A stretch of DNA of 64,000 nucleotides from Clavulina sp. PMI_390. Lineage: Eukaryota; Basidiomycota; Agaricomycetes; Cantharellales; Hydnaceae. Location of the stretch: the NCBI GenBank assembly GCA_015039315.1, contig WIDE01000017.1, positions 28,181-92,180 on the forward strand, read 5' to 3'. The notes under the pieces were generated by a model. The model searched no databases and was not told where the DNA came from. It was given only the letters and a program-made list of their open reading frames with translations. The stretch's first letter is position 1. Each line of letters starts with the position of its first letter. The position numbers were made by a program, and so were the translations under genes. This document shows positions 36,301-47,203 of the stretch, piece by piece.

Positions 36301-36868
36301 GCCTCTCCTCTAAGGACGAATGTCTAACCCTATAGTGTGCCAAACAGAAATGCACCCAGAAACTGAGGCTATTATCGCATCGTACAAGGAGATCATCCGT
36401 GGACAGGCACAGGAGCTACAACAGCTGAACGCGAAGGTATCAGACCTCACTGAGCAACTAGAAGCTCCACCACCACCCCCACCACCAGCCGTGGTTCCTG
36501 AGCCTGAACCGGCTCCAGCCCCGCCTGTTGAACTCGTAAGTCACTTCTCTTGATCCACAAACTCTTACTCACCCATGTTCTGCTCTTTTCTTTTGTCCGG
36601 TCAGGCTGCCCCGCCCCAGCCTGACATTGCTCCCCAAATTGCCCAGCTCCAAGGTCGGATTGATGAACTTGAAGCCGAGCTTGCACGCGAACAAGCGGCG
36701 AAACGTGATAGCGAGAAGGAACAGGAAGACTTGCTCGTCTTACTCGACGAGTTGTCGACAAAGCGCAAACGTGACAAGGAAAAAATGAAGGAAGCTGGAA
36801 TGGAAGTCAGTGAGGGTGAAGAGGAGGATGATGAGGACGAGGAGGATGGAGCTGAAGATGATGAGTAG
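33342..36868 (+). CDS. USO1: general vesicular transport factor USO1/p115
   Basis: Golgin-type tether of ER-to-Golgi COPII vesicles. The gene starts MDFLNRMNNVLLGPAGKPVP and has about ten exons ending at 36868. The first ~650 residues form the armadillo-type head (for example ETIQKITDRLTQSNLLSDRR, AVLSLKSLTRDWKGAVGEHS and TSVQLLTILIGNRPALVQQH). A proline-rich insert lies near 35180-35290 (GPPPPPGPPPAG) and a second, Pro/Ala-rich one near 35430. Toward the end come short coiled-coil exons (IASYKEIIRGQAQELQQLNA, IAQLQGRIDELEAELAREQA), separated by PPPPPPPAVVPEPEP, and the acidic tail EGEEEDDEDEEDGAEDDE. The coiled coil is much shorter than the ~1,000-residue tail of yeast Uso1 and closer to mammalian p115. 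Exact boundaries of introns near 34765-34975 are uncertain. Confidence 0.9.
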
Positions 36869-37272
36869 TTGTAATGCGACCTCAACCAATATTGTGGAGG
36901 GCCTATGAATTCCTGCCTTGCTTGCTGCGCGTAACGAAACCACAGCGCTCTTCTCGCATTATGGATCGCGGTCCATGACCCGAATGTGCAGCGGTGGTCA
37001 AATATGCTGTCTTATTACTCACATCAGTCTTCCATTACAACGCATCATCATGTACCTAGAAGGTCCATGCACAGTTCTGGTCCTTCATCGGCAACTAGAT
37101 CTATTGGTCCTGAGACGTGAACTCTCAGTTCATAACAGCCTGTTGACTCGCTTTCGTCGATCCTCAATCTCATTACTGCTGTAAATAGAATGTTGATAAC
37201 TGCTCAGGGTGTCGCTGTCAGTCAACGTGTTGGCTTGATGACGTCTGGGGCGCCTATTTCGAATCCCAATTC
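36869..37272. other. intergenic region before Zn2Cys6 copy A
   Basis: 404 bases of 3' flank of USO1 plus promoter of the regulator gene. No coding sequence recognised. Confidence 0.45.
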
Positions 37273-39353
37273 ATGAACATGAATTTTAGGGGTACATATC
37301 TTCCTCGAGGAGCCGCCTGTCTTGCATGCCGTAAACTCAAAACAGTATGTGCATCACATTAGTTCACTCTTTTGCCAAGCCTATAGCAGCCATATGCTAT
37401 CTAGAAATGTGATGGATCGAGACCTATCTGCAATCGGTGTCAACGCCTCAACAAACAATGTCACTACGTTTCCCCGCTTCCTAAGAAGCCCCAATCAGCG
37501 GCAGAACTCATTCAAGCTCGGGCCCTAGAGTCAGAGCTCACTGTCAACAAGCATGCCCTGTCCTCGCAACATGATCTACTGATGATAGCTGCCCGGCTGC
37601 AGGCGAGAATCACGTATCTTGGCATTCCGCAAAAGCGCTCAACTCCCGACCCAGCCCAGCTACCGATTTTCATATGTTGTGAGGACAGCAAAGTTGATTC
37701 AATCGTTTCGGCGCAGTTGTTTGGCGGAAGCATACCAAAAGTCTCCCCTCAAAGAGCAGAAACCTGGACGGTCGATAGAGGAGTGGCCGAGCACACTCTA
37801 GATTCGTTTCAGTGGGCCAAGGGTGAAGAATTACCGCTCCCAATGTCCCTGTACCTGTATGTCCAATCGTTCCATAATCGCTCAACTGATATTTATACTT
37901 GGGATACAATACAGAGTCGCACTGTTCCTGCCTCATCGCACACACTTCCAGTTCTTCTTCCCAGTTCCCTATTTTCTCGATTGCCTTTCCTTCCCCCTGT
38001 CAGAGCCAGCATCTATCCATCCTTGTCTGCGAAATGCATGCCACGCTATAGCATGCAGTATCCTTGGAGGGCGTTGGGCCTCTCTCGAAGGCTATTTTGT
38101 TCAGCGCACGCGCTATTTCCTTGACCAAATTCTCATGCTGGCTGATCAAGACCACTTCATTCATTACCTCTGGGCAAGCACATTGCTCGTTTCGTACTTC
38201 GCCAGAGGGAGGCGACTCGAGGAAAGCTTGGTCTTGATGGCTGCCGTCAGTCCACTGGCTAAGGCTTGTGGTATGTTTACCACTCCTAAAGCCGAGACTG
38301 TCCACGACTACGGCAGATATTTATTACCGACACCAGCAACTAAAGATGAAGCGTTGAATGTGATTTGGCTGGCGCACTCCCTCTTTTTGGTCGATCAGTC
38401 ATCAAGCGCAATAGCCGGGGTTCCACCAGCTCTTATTTGTGATAAGATCATGATACCATCATTCGAATGTCCTGGGATCGAGTATCCTTGGTACAAGGTT
38501 CTATTTTCCGCCCGCTAATGATCGTTTGGTGACTGATGCCGATGCCGACAAAACGTCCACATTAGAAGTCAATGGTGCATGAAGAAGATTTAAGAAGAAT
38601 TTGGCAATCAGACACGCATCTTAACCTCTCCACAACGGTGCTCTTTAACATGGTACTTACATTACACAAAGGTCTGAATTTTACCATAGTTTGGGCGTTT
38701 CAATCATAACATCTGCTCCCTTTTCTTAGGGTACAATCTCAGCATAGATAAAGAGGATTCTCGACTCGTGAAAGCCTTTATTCGCTTTCACGACTCAAGA
38801 CTTCCGTCATTGTCTAATGCAATCAGCGATTCCAACCCACACACACTCCTCTCTCATTCCACTCTATATGGGACTTCCCTAATATTCCATGGGTTATTTG
38901 CAAAGGATAGCGTGGAGGCAAGAGTCGAAGTGCTTCGATGTGCTCGGAAGCTGGTGGATATTTGCAAACAACTTCACGCTCACCGCCACTCGTACAACGT
39001 GCATTCATCTCTTGTTCCTATGGTGAGTCCCAGTCATCCCTATAAGCGTTGCGTTAATCATGTCGGGGGTCGATGCGGCGCCAGGTTCATATGATGAATG
39101 CTGCTCGTGTATATGCACAAGAATTACGACGGCTCGAAGTTCGGGAAAATGCCAAGCTATCGACTGAATATTGCAACTCTATCGAGATACTCCTTGAGTT
39201 CCTGAGCGGAATGACTGCTTTGTATCCCGTGTGGGGTGAGTTTTTCCCTCTCTCTCATAAGCTGCGGTAAACCAACACCGCTTCTCTGTAGAGGATAGTC
39301 CTATGTTGCTTAAAGACTCTCTCACAGTCACTATGGAATGTTTGAGTATTTGA
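37273..39353 (+). CDS. Zn2Cys6 transcription factor, copy A
   Basis: Fungal binuclear-cluster regulator, tandem twin of the gene at 39778-41846. Exon 1 (37273-37344) ends inside the finger; spliced to 37405 it gives ACLACRKLKTKCDGSRPICN plus RCQRLNKQC, with all six zinc cysteines in C-x2-C-x6-C-x6-C-x2-C-x6-C spacing. A heptad-rich linker follows (LESELTVNKHALSSQHDLLM), then a fungal-specific middle region (ACSILGGRWASLEGYFVQRT, RYFLDQILMLADQDHFIHYL). An apparent stop at 38516 lies inside a 77 nt intron (GTTCTA...TTAG); splicing YPWYK to SMVHEEDLRRIWQSD restores the frame found in copy B. The C-terminus runs through VHMMNAARVYAQELRRLEVR to the stop at 39353. Nuclear; target genes unknown. Confidence 0.85.
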
Positions 39354-39777
39354 TAGTTATATCGATGTCTGTTGGCCGCCTTCATTAATGCTGTAGTACC
39401 AGCCCTGCGTTTATTCCTTATAATACCTGTATATGTTTCCAATACTTCATGATTGCACAACTAGATGCATTACTGAGCAACATAGCGTGCTTCGTACATC
39501 GTCTTTTTTGCTCACTGTTATTATGGAACACTTTCTGTGACTGGGATGTATAGCGGCGGCTAAGGATATCGTAGTATTACCCCCGAGGGTGTTCCCTCGC
39601 AAAGCTGGCCCAACAGCTGGATCTATTCCCCATAAGGCGTGATCTACTAACGCGCTATAAGCCAAGCCACAATCTTACTGCTACCACGGAAGAGGATGCT
39701 AAAACAGGGCTTCGCTGACATTCAATGCGTTGGCCTGGCAACGGCGGCAACGTCGATTCTGAACAGTCATGCCATGT
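39354..39777. other. spacer between tandem Zn2Cys6 genes
   Basis: 424 bases. The first part resembles the 3' flank of copy B (about 41847-41965), for example around ttattcctt and gattgcac, showing that the duplicated unit extends past the stop codon. Contains the promoter of copy B. Confidence 0.5.
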
Positions 39778-41846
39778 ATGAACCTGAGCACTAGCGATAC
39801 ATGTCTTCCTCGAGGTAGCGCTTGTCTTGAATGCCGCAAACTCAAAGTGGTACGTTATTGCACCGATTCACTCCCTCGCCCAGTCTGTCTCAATGCATTC
39901 ATCCAGAAGTGCAACGGGTCTAGACCTACCTGCGGTCGGTGTCAACGCCTTAGTAAACGATGCCATTACGTTCCACCGCTCCCCAGAAGGCCTCAACCAG
40001 TGGCAGGATTCATCCAAGCTCGGGCCCTGCAATCAGAGCTCACTGTCAACAAGCATGCTCTGTCCTCACAATACAATCTGTCGGTGATAGCTGCTCGACT
40101 TCAGGCGAGAATCAAATATCTTGGGATTCCACAAAAGCGCTCGACCCCCGAACCGGCCCAGCTTCCGATCTTCATATGCTGTGAGGACAGCAAGCTTGAT
40201 GTGCTCGCTTCCAGGCGGCAACTCGGAGGAAGCATATCAACAGTCTCCCCTAAAGAGGGAGAAACTCTAATGGTTGATAGAGGAGTGGCCGAGCACACTC
40301 TAGATTCATTTCGATGGACAGAAGGCGAAGAATTACCGCCTTCAATGTCACTGTACCTGTATGTCCCATCGATTCATACTCACTCAATGATATTCATACG
40401 TCACCTCGCAGGATCGCACTATTCCTGCCCCACCGCTCACACTTCCAGTTCTTCTTCCCACTCCCGCATTTCCTCACTTGTTTTTCCCTCCCTCTATCAG
40501 ACCCAGCTTCTATCCATCCTTGTCTGCGAAATGCATGCCACGCTGTAGCATGTAGCATCCTTGGAGGGCGCTGGGCTGCTCTTGAAGGCTATTTCGTCCA
40601 GCGTGCACGCTACTTCCTTGACCAGATCCTCATGTTGGCTGATCGAGAGCATTTCACTCAATACTTTTGGGGTAGTACCTTACTGGTTTCACATTTTGCA
40701 AGAGCGCGGCGACTCGAGGAAAGCTTGCTCCTGATGGCAGCCGTTGGCCCATTGGCGACGGCTTGTGGTATGCTCGCCACCCCTCGTGCCGAAACTGTCC
40801 ATAATTACAGCAGATATTTGCTACCGGCACCAGCCACTAATGACGCAGCATTGAATGTGATTTGGCTCGCCCACTCCGTCGTCTTGGTTGATCAGTCCTC
40901 AAGCGCAATAGCCGGGGTCCCACCAGCTCTAATCTGCGAAGAGGACTTGATACCATCGTTTGATCGTCCTGGGATCCAGTATCCGTGGTTCAAGGTTCTT
41001 TTTTCCAGTATTCCAATGATCTCTTGGCGAATAATGCTGACAAACTATTCGCCCCAGATGCCAATGGCAGATGAAGAGGAGGTAACGAAAATCTGGCAAT
41101 CAGACGCGCATCTGAATCTCTCGACAACTGTTCTCTTTAACATGGTGCTCACAATACACCGAGGTATGTATACCATCGGGCTGTATATGTCATGAATGTA
41201 ACACCTGTTCCATTTCCTCAGAAAAGAATCGCAGCATACATACAGAATATTCTCGACTGGTGAAAGCCTTTATCCGCTTCCATGACTCTAGACTTCCATC
41301 ATTATCTGATGCAATTAGCGATTCGAACCCACACACACTCCTCTCCCACGCAACTCTATATGGAACCTCTCTCATATTCCATCGGATGTTTGCGAAGGAA
41401 GATGTTGAAGCTAAGCTTGAAATGCTCCGAAGTGCCGAAAAGCTAGTGTGCATTTGCAAACAGCTTCATGTACACCGCCACTCATACGACGTACATTCAT
41501 CCCTTGTGCCTATGGTGAGTCTTTTATCCTCTTCAGCCACTGCATCATCAATTGATGGAATCGACATGGTACCAGGTTCATATGATGAATGCCGTTCGAG
41601 TGTACGCACAGGAATTACGGCGACTCGAAGTTCGGGAAAATGCCAAGCTGTCGACTGAATATTGTAACTCTATCGAGGTACTCCTCGAGTTCCTCAGCGG
41701 CATGACTGCTCTGTATCCTGTATGGGGTGAGTTGTTCGCTTCCTCTAATAAGCTGTTGCACTCTGACTCTGCTTTTCTATTTAGAGGATAGCCCTGTCTT
41801 GCTCAAGGACCCTCTCACAGTTGCAATGGAGGGCTTGAAAATCTGA
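39778..41846 (+). CDS. Zn2Cys6 transcription factor, copy B
   Basis: Tandem paralogue of copy A. Exon 1 (39778-39849) spliced to 39907 gives ACLECRKLKVKCNGSRPTCG plus RCQRLSKRC, with six cysteines intact. The ATG at 39778 (MNLSTSDTCLPRG) aligns with the copy A start; an in-frame ATG lies nine bases earlier. The middle region matches copy A (ACSILGGRWAALEGYFVQRA). At the position of the third copy A intron there is a 63 nt segment (about 40997-41059, GTTCTT...CCCCAG) that can be spliced or read through, because its length is a multiple of three and it has no stop. The rest runs through FIRFHDSRLPSLSDAISDSN and VHMMNAVRVYAQELRRLEVR to the stop near 41846. DNA-binding regulator in the nucleus; regulon unknown. 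Confidence 0.87.
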
Positions 41847-42033
41847 CATGTTAGCTTTATATGCTTGAACTACCTCAGTCTGCGCTGTGACCCAGCCCTA
41901 CGCATATTCCTTGCTACATCTGTATGTCTCCCCTGCACACCATAATCACATAATTGCACGCATTCCCGACTAGAATAGACCACATAAAGGAAAAGCTGAG
42001 AGAAGGGTAGGGAAAAATGGAAACCTCTCCATG

Positions 42034-42054
42034 AGCCTAACGTGGGGGTCGAAC
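42034..42054 (-). repeat. 21 nt fragment of tRNA-Lys 3' end
   Basis: The minus strand reads GTTCGACCCCCACGTTAGGCT, identical to the T-loop/acceptor end plus discriminator of the tRNA-Lys gene at 42644-42664. Upstream tRNA sequence is absent. It contains most of a B-box but no A-box, so it should not be transcribed as a tRNA. Confidence 0.75.
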
Positions 42055-42621
42055 AGCAGTGAGCGGCGCGGCGGCGAGTAAGTGGCTCTGAGCACCAAAT
42101 GCACTGACGCCGCCACACAGCTAGCATCATCAGTGCCACAACATCCTGAATATCTCCTGCGCAGGAATAAATGATCAGGAATGTATAGTTTTACCTTGTA
42201 GTCGTGCCCGTGACACTTGATGTTACTAGATGTGCACGGGTGGTCTTCACAAAGCATCCATCAGATGACTGACGCAATTCTCCCTTAAAGCATTAAAAAA
42301 GTCCTTTTGGGTTAACCAGCAAGTACAGGTGCTCAGATGCTGAGTATTACCACCAGTGGCTAGGGCGGCGATTGGAACGTTGGGTTCCCACGGTCATGAG
42401 GCACGACAAACAGTACCTCTGGGATTTCTCCCTCAGCGTCAAAGAGTTTGGCCAAATCTTGGGCTCATTGGAAAGCTAGACGACCGATCTACAAGATCGT
42501 CAGATAAAAAGTATGATATTCGGTCCACAGTACTAAAAAATCGCACATTTGTTCAAAATACCTGAAAACCACCCTCCCACTTTCCTGCTCACTGAAAACG
42601 CATCACCGCTCGCAAAAAGGC

Positions 42622-42630
42622 AAAAAAAAA
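42622..42630 (-). terminator. RNA polymerase III terminator (T9)
   Basis: A run of nine T on the minus strand begins 14 bases past the tRNA-Lys 3' end, the usual Pol III termination signal. Confidence 0.75.
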
Positions 42631-42643
42631 TAATGCTTCCATT

Positions 42644-42737
42644 AGCCTAACGTGGGGGTCGAACCCACAACCTTGAGATGGATTACGTAATTCTCTTGCG
42701 TAAGAGTCTCACGCTCTACCGATTGAGCTAGCCAGGC
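42644..42737 (-). tRNA. tRNA-Lys (CTT), with intron
   Basis: Reads GCCTGGC-TA-GCTC...GAGC for the acceptor stem and D-arm, the anticodon stem TGAGA/TCTCA with loop CTCTTA-A (anticodon CTT), the variable loop AGGTT, a T-arm with GGGTTCGACCCC, and a 3' acceptor strand GTTAGGC that pairs with the 5' strand with two G-U pairs. A 21 nt intron (CGCAAGAGAATTACGTAATCC) interrupts the anticodon loop one base 3' of the anticodon, the canonical position for nuclear tRNA introns. Internal A-box (TAGCTCAATCGG) and B-box (GGGTTCGACCC) are present. Confidence 0.93.
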
Positions 42738-43069
42738 GCGGTTATTAGTGTCCTCCATTTTGACGATCTATTAACTTATCCTTGCTTAGCAACCCACGCC
42801 TAATGTCATAAAATACCTAGTCCCTTGCGATGCGGATATTATATCCATCGATGTTGGTCGAGAGGTGAGACGCCGGTGACAGATCTGAAAATCGGGCAAC
42901 GTGGGTATGCCCGAAGATGACGAACGTTTGTTCCAGTTTATTACAACCCACGCCCAATGTAATAAAGCCACCGAGCAATGGACCTGTGTTCCCTATCCTT
43001 CAAACCACACGCCTAATCCCCACACTATACCATTTGGCTATTACTTGGTCTCTGAGGGTTTTACGAACT

Positions 43070-44881
43070 ATGGACTTTGTCTTCTCCTCAATATGGGGAC
43101 TCGTGGCCAGTGTTGCCACTCGCTTCATTCTTGCGCCTGGGTCTCAAACCCCTCTTACAAGCTATCATAACCTTGGAGGGTTTCTTCCGCCACTTATTGG
43201 GCATAACCTAGGGCAATAGTTAGCATCATTGCTGCTCCAGCTGCTACACACTGGTTTAACCCACTCCTGCCCAGTTCTCCATTTTATCCTGTGGAACCAT
43301 ATTATCCGGGGCCTAGCGAGTGTAAAATAGAACAGGTCAATCTGGTATGTATCATCAGTTCGGCTCGATTGTCGGCTTGATTGCGTCGTATTGGAACTCA
43401 TCCATATCTTCCCCAGCTGTATCGACACGGTGCACGCCACCCTACTCTTGGCGCTGGTGCTAGGATGGCGTCGACACTAGAGAAACTGCTATCTGCCTCT
43501 TCGCTTTCCCCACGGCTTCGCTTTGTTGAATCGTATGAATGGCAGTTCAATGCGGGCGATTTACTTCCGTACGGGGCGAAAGAGTATGCTCCCCTCTTTT
43601 AGGTTACGCCGTCACTGCATGTTAACAAATTTTCTCTTCGCTCTCATAGAGGATATATTGCGGGTCAAATAGCTTTCGAGCGTTATGGAGCACTCCTTGG
43701 GACCGGAGCAACTTTCTCCTCGACGCCTTTTCTTCGTGTTTCGCTATCACAAAGAGTTGTTGACACCGCAACTAACTGGACGTTGGGGTTCGCTGCTGCA
43801 GGGAACTTCAGCACAAATATATATTCCCCCGTGTTAATTCCAGAGAGCCGAACAGTAAACCGAGTTCATTCAGCTTCCTTCAAACAGCTCGCGTTGACAG
43901 TTCCTCTTACCTGTAGGTCAATAACACCCTGGATGACAAGAATTGTCCCAATAGAGACGAATCCATATCTGACGCACGTCAGGCTCAGTTCCTCGCCACT
44001 TTTGCCCCTACCATCACAGCGGCTCTCAACGCAGAGGCGCCGGGAAGTGACCTAGATGACACTGACGTTGTCAATCTTTACTTCTTATGTGCCTTCGACT
44101 CGCTACTACGGGAAGGCCTGAGCCCATTCTGTCTCCTTTTTGACACCTCAACGTGGAAGGACCTGGAGACATATCAGGATGTGGGAAAGTTTTACCTCAC
44201 TGGGTAAGTCTGTTATTGTCCCCTTAATTACCAATAATTCTTATGCAGTGGCTCCCAAAGGCCTGGGAATCCTCTAGGCCCCGTACAGGGTCCGTCTTCC
44301 TTTCTCGTCGTTAGTATGCGTGAATAGATGGCTAACTCAACCTTGCTTCCGCGCGTCCATCTGTCTACTCAGGTGTCGGATACGTCTCTGAGCTCATAGC
44401 ACGACTAACGTCGCAACCTGTGCGCAATACCACCAACATCAATCGCCCCCTCGACGCCTCCCCAGACACTTTCCCGCTTGATCGAAAGATCTACGTCGAC
44501 TTTTCGCATGACAACCAGGTAGTGCCGATCTATGCGGCGCTGGGTCTCTACAATAACTCGACCCGAACGAATTTCAAGGCAAGCGAGGTTGTTCCATTTG
44601 CGGGGCGGTTAGCTGTGGAGAAGTACTCGTGCCCATCGGGTTCTCCTACATCCATCTCATCGCGGAGTAAGCGGGCTTGGAAGCAATATGTTCGGTTCGT
44701 GAGCAATGATCGGGTCATGAAGTCAACCTGCAACGAGGCAAACACTCTAGCGAGCTCGAACGGGACGATGTGCGAGTTGGAAGCCTTCATTGACACATTG
44801 GATTATGTGACGGGTGCTAATGGAAATGACGAGGCGGAGAGGGAGTGGGAGAAATGTGTAGCTCAGCCAACGGACTCTTGA
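43070..44881 (+). CDS. histidine acid phosphatase (phytase/MINPP-like)
   Basis: Removes phosphate from inositol polyphosphates or other monoesters. Several exons: 43070-43218, 43275-43344 and 43417 onward are clear. The catalytic motif is split by an intron and reads LLYRHGARHPTLGAGARM after splicing (RHGxRxP, nucleophilic His). The C-terminal proton donor is in YVDFSHDNQVVPIYAALGLY (His-Asp). Between them, RGYIAGQIAFERYGALL, PQRPGNPLGPVQG-like and ELIARLTSQPVR segments follow family order. The N-terminus MDFVFSSIWGLVASVATRFI is hydrophobic and may be a signal anchor or signal peptide; SPFYPVEPYYPGP follows before the active site. Cysteines and N-glycosylation sequons (NNS, NTT) fit a secreted glycoprotein. 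The stop lies at 44881, 124 bases from the convergent acetate kinase stop. Confidence 0.87.
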
Positions 44882-45004
44882 CGCTGTTCTGAATATTTTT
44901 GCTCTTTACTCTGAGAGACATAGACATGCACTGGATGCAGTCAATCATAAAACTTTTTAGATACAACGGAGGTTATTCTACGGCGTAATGTGTAAATTCT
45001 AGGA

Positions 45005-46833
45005 TTAGGAACTCGCAACAGCATCCTTCGCCATTTGAGCACATTGAGTCTCCTCATCCTGCACAGATAATGGGTATATCAACGTCGATTTATGCAATGG
45101 TAGAGATTGGACTTACTGTCAAGCACATAAAAGCTTTCACCTTGGACGTCGCTTTTGTTATCTCAAAAACGACCTTTGTGTCGTCTTTCCCAGCACTCTT
45201 ATTTGCTGACTCGTCAACCTCCACGCCGATCCAGTGGAAGTATGCAAGGACATCCCTCCGTAATTCAACGCTCTTTTCTCCAATTCCTCCTGAGAAAACA
45301 ATGCCATCAAGCTGGCTTGCAGATGACCCAGGAGCGCCGAGAAGTTTGACCACATATGCCGAAACGTAGTTCACGATCCGATCAGTGAATAGATTGTATG
45401 TCAGTTTTGCCGCTTTGCGCTCTTCATCTGTCCCAGTGTCCGAGGATGATGACAAAGCACGCAATGCAATGGTGCGGAAATCTGACGTTCCAGCTAGAGC
45501 AGAAAGCCCAGCTTCCCTACATCACAAGGCCAGCGATGATCAGCTCATGGAGGGTTAATGGCATCACATCATCTACTTACTTGTTAAGTAGCATCTCTCC
45601 ACGACTCAGATGCACACCCTTGAAGTCTACGCTCTCGCTGGCACTTGGCGTGTGGTGGAACACCAACACTGGGTCCACACTCCCACTCCTCGACCCTCCT
45701 GGTAACCCATCCAGAGGCGTTAACCCCATGCTCGTATCATAGCTTTTTCCGTCACGAACGGCGCAGACGGAGGCCCCAGATCCAAGGTGTGCAATGACCA
45801 GATTCAGCTGTGAAGCAGGCTTCTGTAGGTGTTTTGACAGAGAAGAAACGACTGAGGCATAAGAGAGGCCATGAGCTCCGTATTTGCGCAAGGGAATAGG
45901 CGGTGGAGAAGCAGGCGCCTTGAGAGGGTAAGTGTAGATATGTTCTGGGAGCGATTGGTGGAAAAGTGTGTCAAAGAGAAGAATCTGTTTGGATGACGGC
46001 AGATGCTCGAGGCAGGCTATGCAGGACAAGAAAGGTGTGCAGATGAATTGCCAAAGTCGATCGAAATAAGCTGCCAATACTGACATTTGACCACTTGCAC
46101 GGCACGATGGTTCTATATCGCGAATAGGGTGAGTCGAGCCTCAACGAACAGCGGGGCAGGATTCTTTGGACTACGTACATGGAGGGGTGCAAACTCGCTC
46201 AATTGATCAAGCTTTTCTAGGCCCTCTTCATGGCCCGGCCATATCGCCATGGGCTCGGTTTCGCTGCCGCCATGAACAACACGATGAGCAACGAGCTTGA
46301 TGACGTCGCGCGCCCGGGTCCGATCTCCGGATTCAGGCTGGAAATGGTGTGAAGTGGAAAACTCGATGAGCTCTATAGTTCGCTGGAATACCGCATCGTC
46401 TATAGTATAGCATATACATGTGGACGGGGAGAATCGGAGTTGGCATGTTGATGTGAAATTTAGCAATAGAGCAGTCAATGAGCATCCTAGTCGGGACGGA
46501 AAATAGCGGCTGGATGCAATACTCACATTCCATCCCTTCTTGCTCTTCTTCCGATTCGGTCTCATCTGGGCCGTTACTCCCCGGGTGGTGGACAGTGAGC
46601 TTGATGATGGGTTTCTGGCCCTTCGAGTCCACCTGGGACGCCGATCCAGATATAAGCACGGTCAAGTCTGATAGAGCAAAGAGCTTGAACTTGATGGAGG
46701 ACGAGCCGCAGTTCTAAAAAAGGGAAAGCAATTAGCTGAAAAATCCAATCAAATATTTGTGGAATGGGTGTTCGTGAAGCAAGCTGCTCACAAGGGCGAG
46801 CAGCATTTCTTTGACGGGTTGCGAAGTTGACAT
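45005..46833 (-). CDS. ack: acetate kinase
   Basis: Interconverts acetate + ATP and acetyl phosphate + ADP. In fungi it normally partners phosphoketolase (Xfp), which is not in this window. Exon 1 (46833-46792) is MSTSQPVKEMLLAL; the next exon opens with the phosphate-binding NCGSSSIKFKLFALSD. Later blocks are ELIEFSTSHHF, IKLVAHRVVHGGSETEPM, LGSGASVCAVRDGKSYDTSM, GLPGGSRSGSVDPVLVFHHT, FSGGIGEKSVELRRDVL and the C-terminal DEETQCAQMAKDAVASS. These cover the ASKHA-fold signature and active-site residues (Arg in the RVVHGG region, His, Asp and Arg in the GGSRSGS region). About eight exons. Cytosolic. It is convergent with the phosphatase gene. Confidence 0.93.
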
Positions 46834-47203
46834 GGTTTCAGTGGGTGTGGTGGCACCCTCTACTTATTTCAGGGAATTTAGGGAACCCTCTGTCGGAGCG
46901 ACGAGAGAGGATGTGAGATCAGAGTCGAGACCAGACGCCGTCATATCTTTGTGCGTCACTCAAGGGCATGGCGAATTTGTGACCAATCGCTCGTTCCTTG
47001 TGACTGACCCACCATCCTCCCAATCCTACACACCTCCACAAATCAAGCAAGAATGAATTGGCAAAAAGGCTTCAAAGGGTCAACCGGCTACTGCGTTGTA
47101 CAGACTGTCTTACTTCTAACCAAAAAAGAAACGTGAACACGAGAGGCGGTCATGCAGTACTCTCTCTTGTGATGGCTACTGTCACAGTTGCTAGCGGGTC
47201 CCC
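46834..47203. other. intergenic region, acetate kinase promoter and NUS1 3' flank
   Basis: 370 bases. An open frame on the plus strand (46811-47056) overlaps the acetate kinase start and has no recognisable content. Confidence 0.5.

Larger units (their letters stand above)
41847..43069. other. intergenic region carrying the tRNA and its fragment
   Basis: 1.2 kb between Zn2Cys6 copy B and the phytase gene. Apart from the tRNA-Lys gene, its terminator and the 21 nt tRNA fragment, it contains near-identical short direct repeats around 42791 and 42945 (aacccacgcc/caatgt-ataaa). No protein gene recognised. Confidence 0.5.

Noticed and set aside
36601..36885. Serine-rich ORF antisense to the USO1 tail
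   Set aside because: Reverse reading of the acidic Asp/Glu codons gives poly-Ser; a shadow of the real gene.
38516..38518. Apparent truncation of Zn2Cys6 copy A by TAA after VLFSAR
   Set aside because: The stop lies inside a 77 nt intron with GTTCTA donor and TTAG acceptor. Splicing restores the frame to match copy B through to the common C-terminus.
42034..42054. LTR retrotransposon primer-binding site
   Set aside because: The sequence complementary to a tRNA-Lys 3' end lacks the TGG that pairs with CCA, and there are no LTR-like repeats or reverse-transcriptase frames nearby.
42791..42970. Short direct repeats (aacccacgcc-aatgt-ataaa) upstream of the phytase gene as a regulatory array
   Set aside because: Only two good copies and one weak copy; no known binding motif. 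Too little to call a regulatory element.
37273..44881. Secondary-metabolite or nutrient gene cluster around the Zn2Cys6 genes
   Set aside because: No synthase, P450, or transporter genes are adjacent; a phytase next door alone does not make a cluster.
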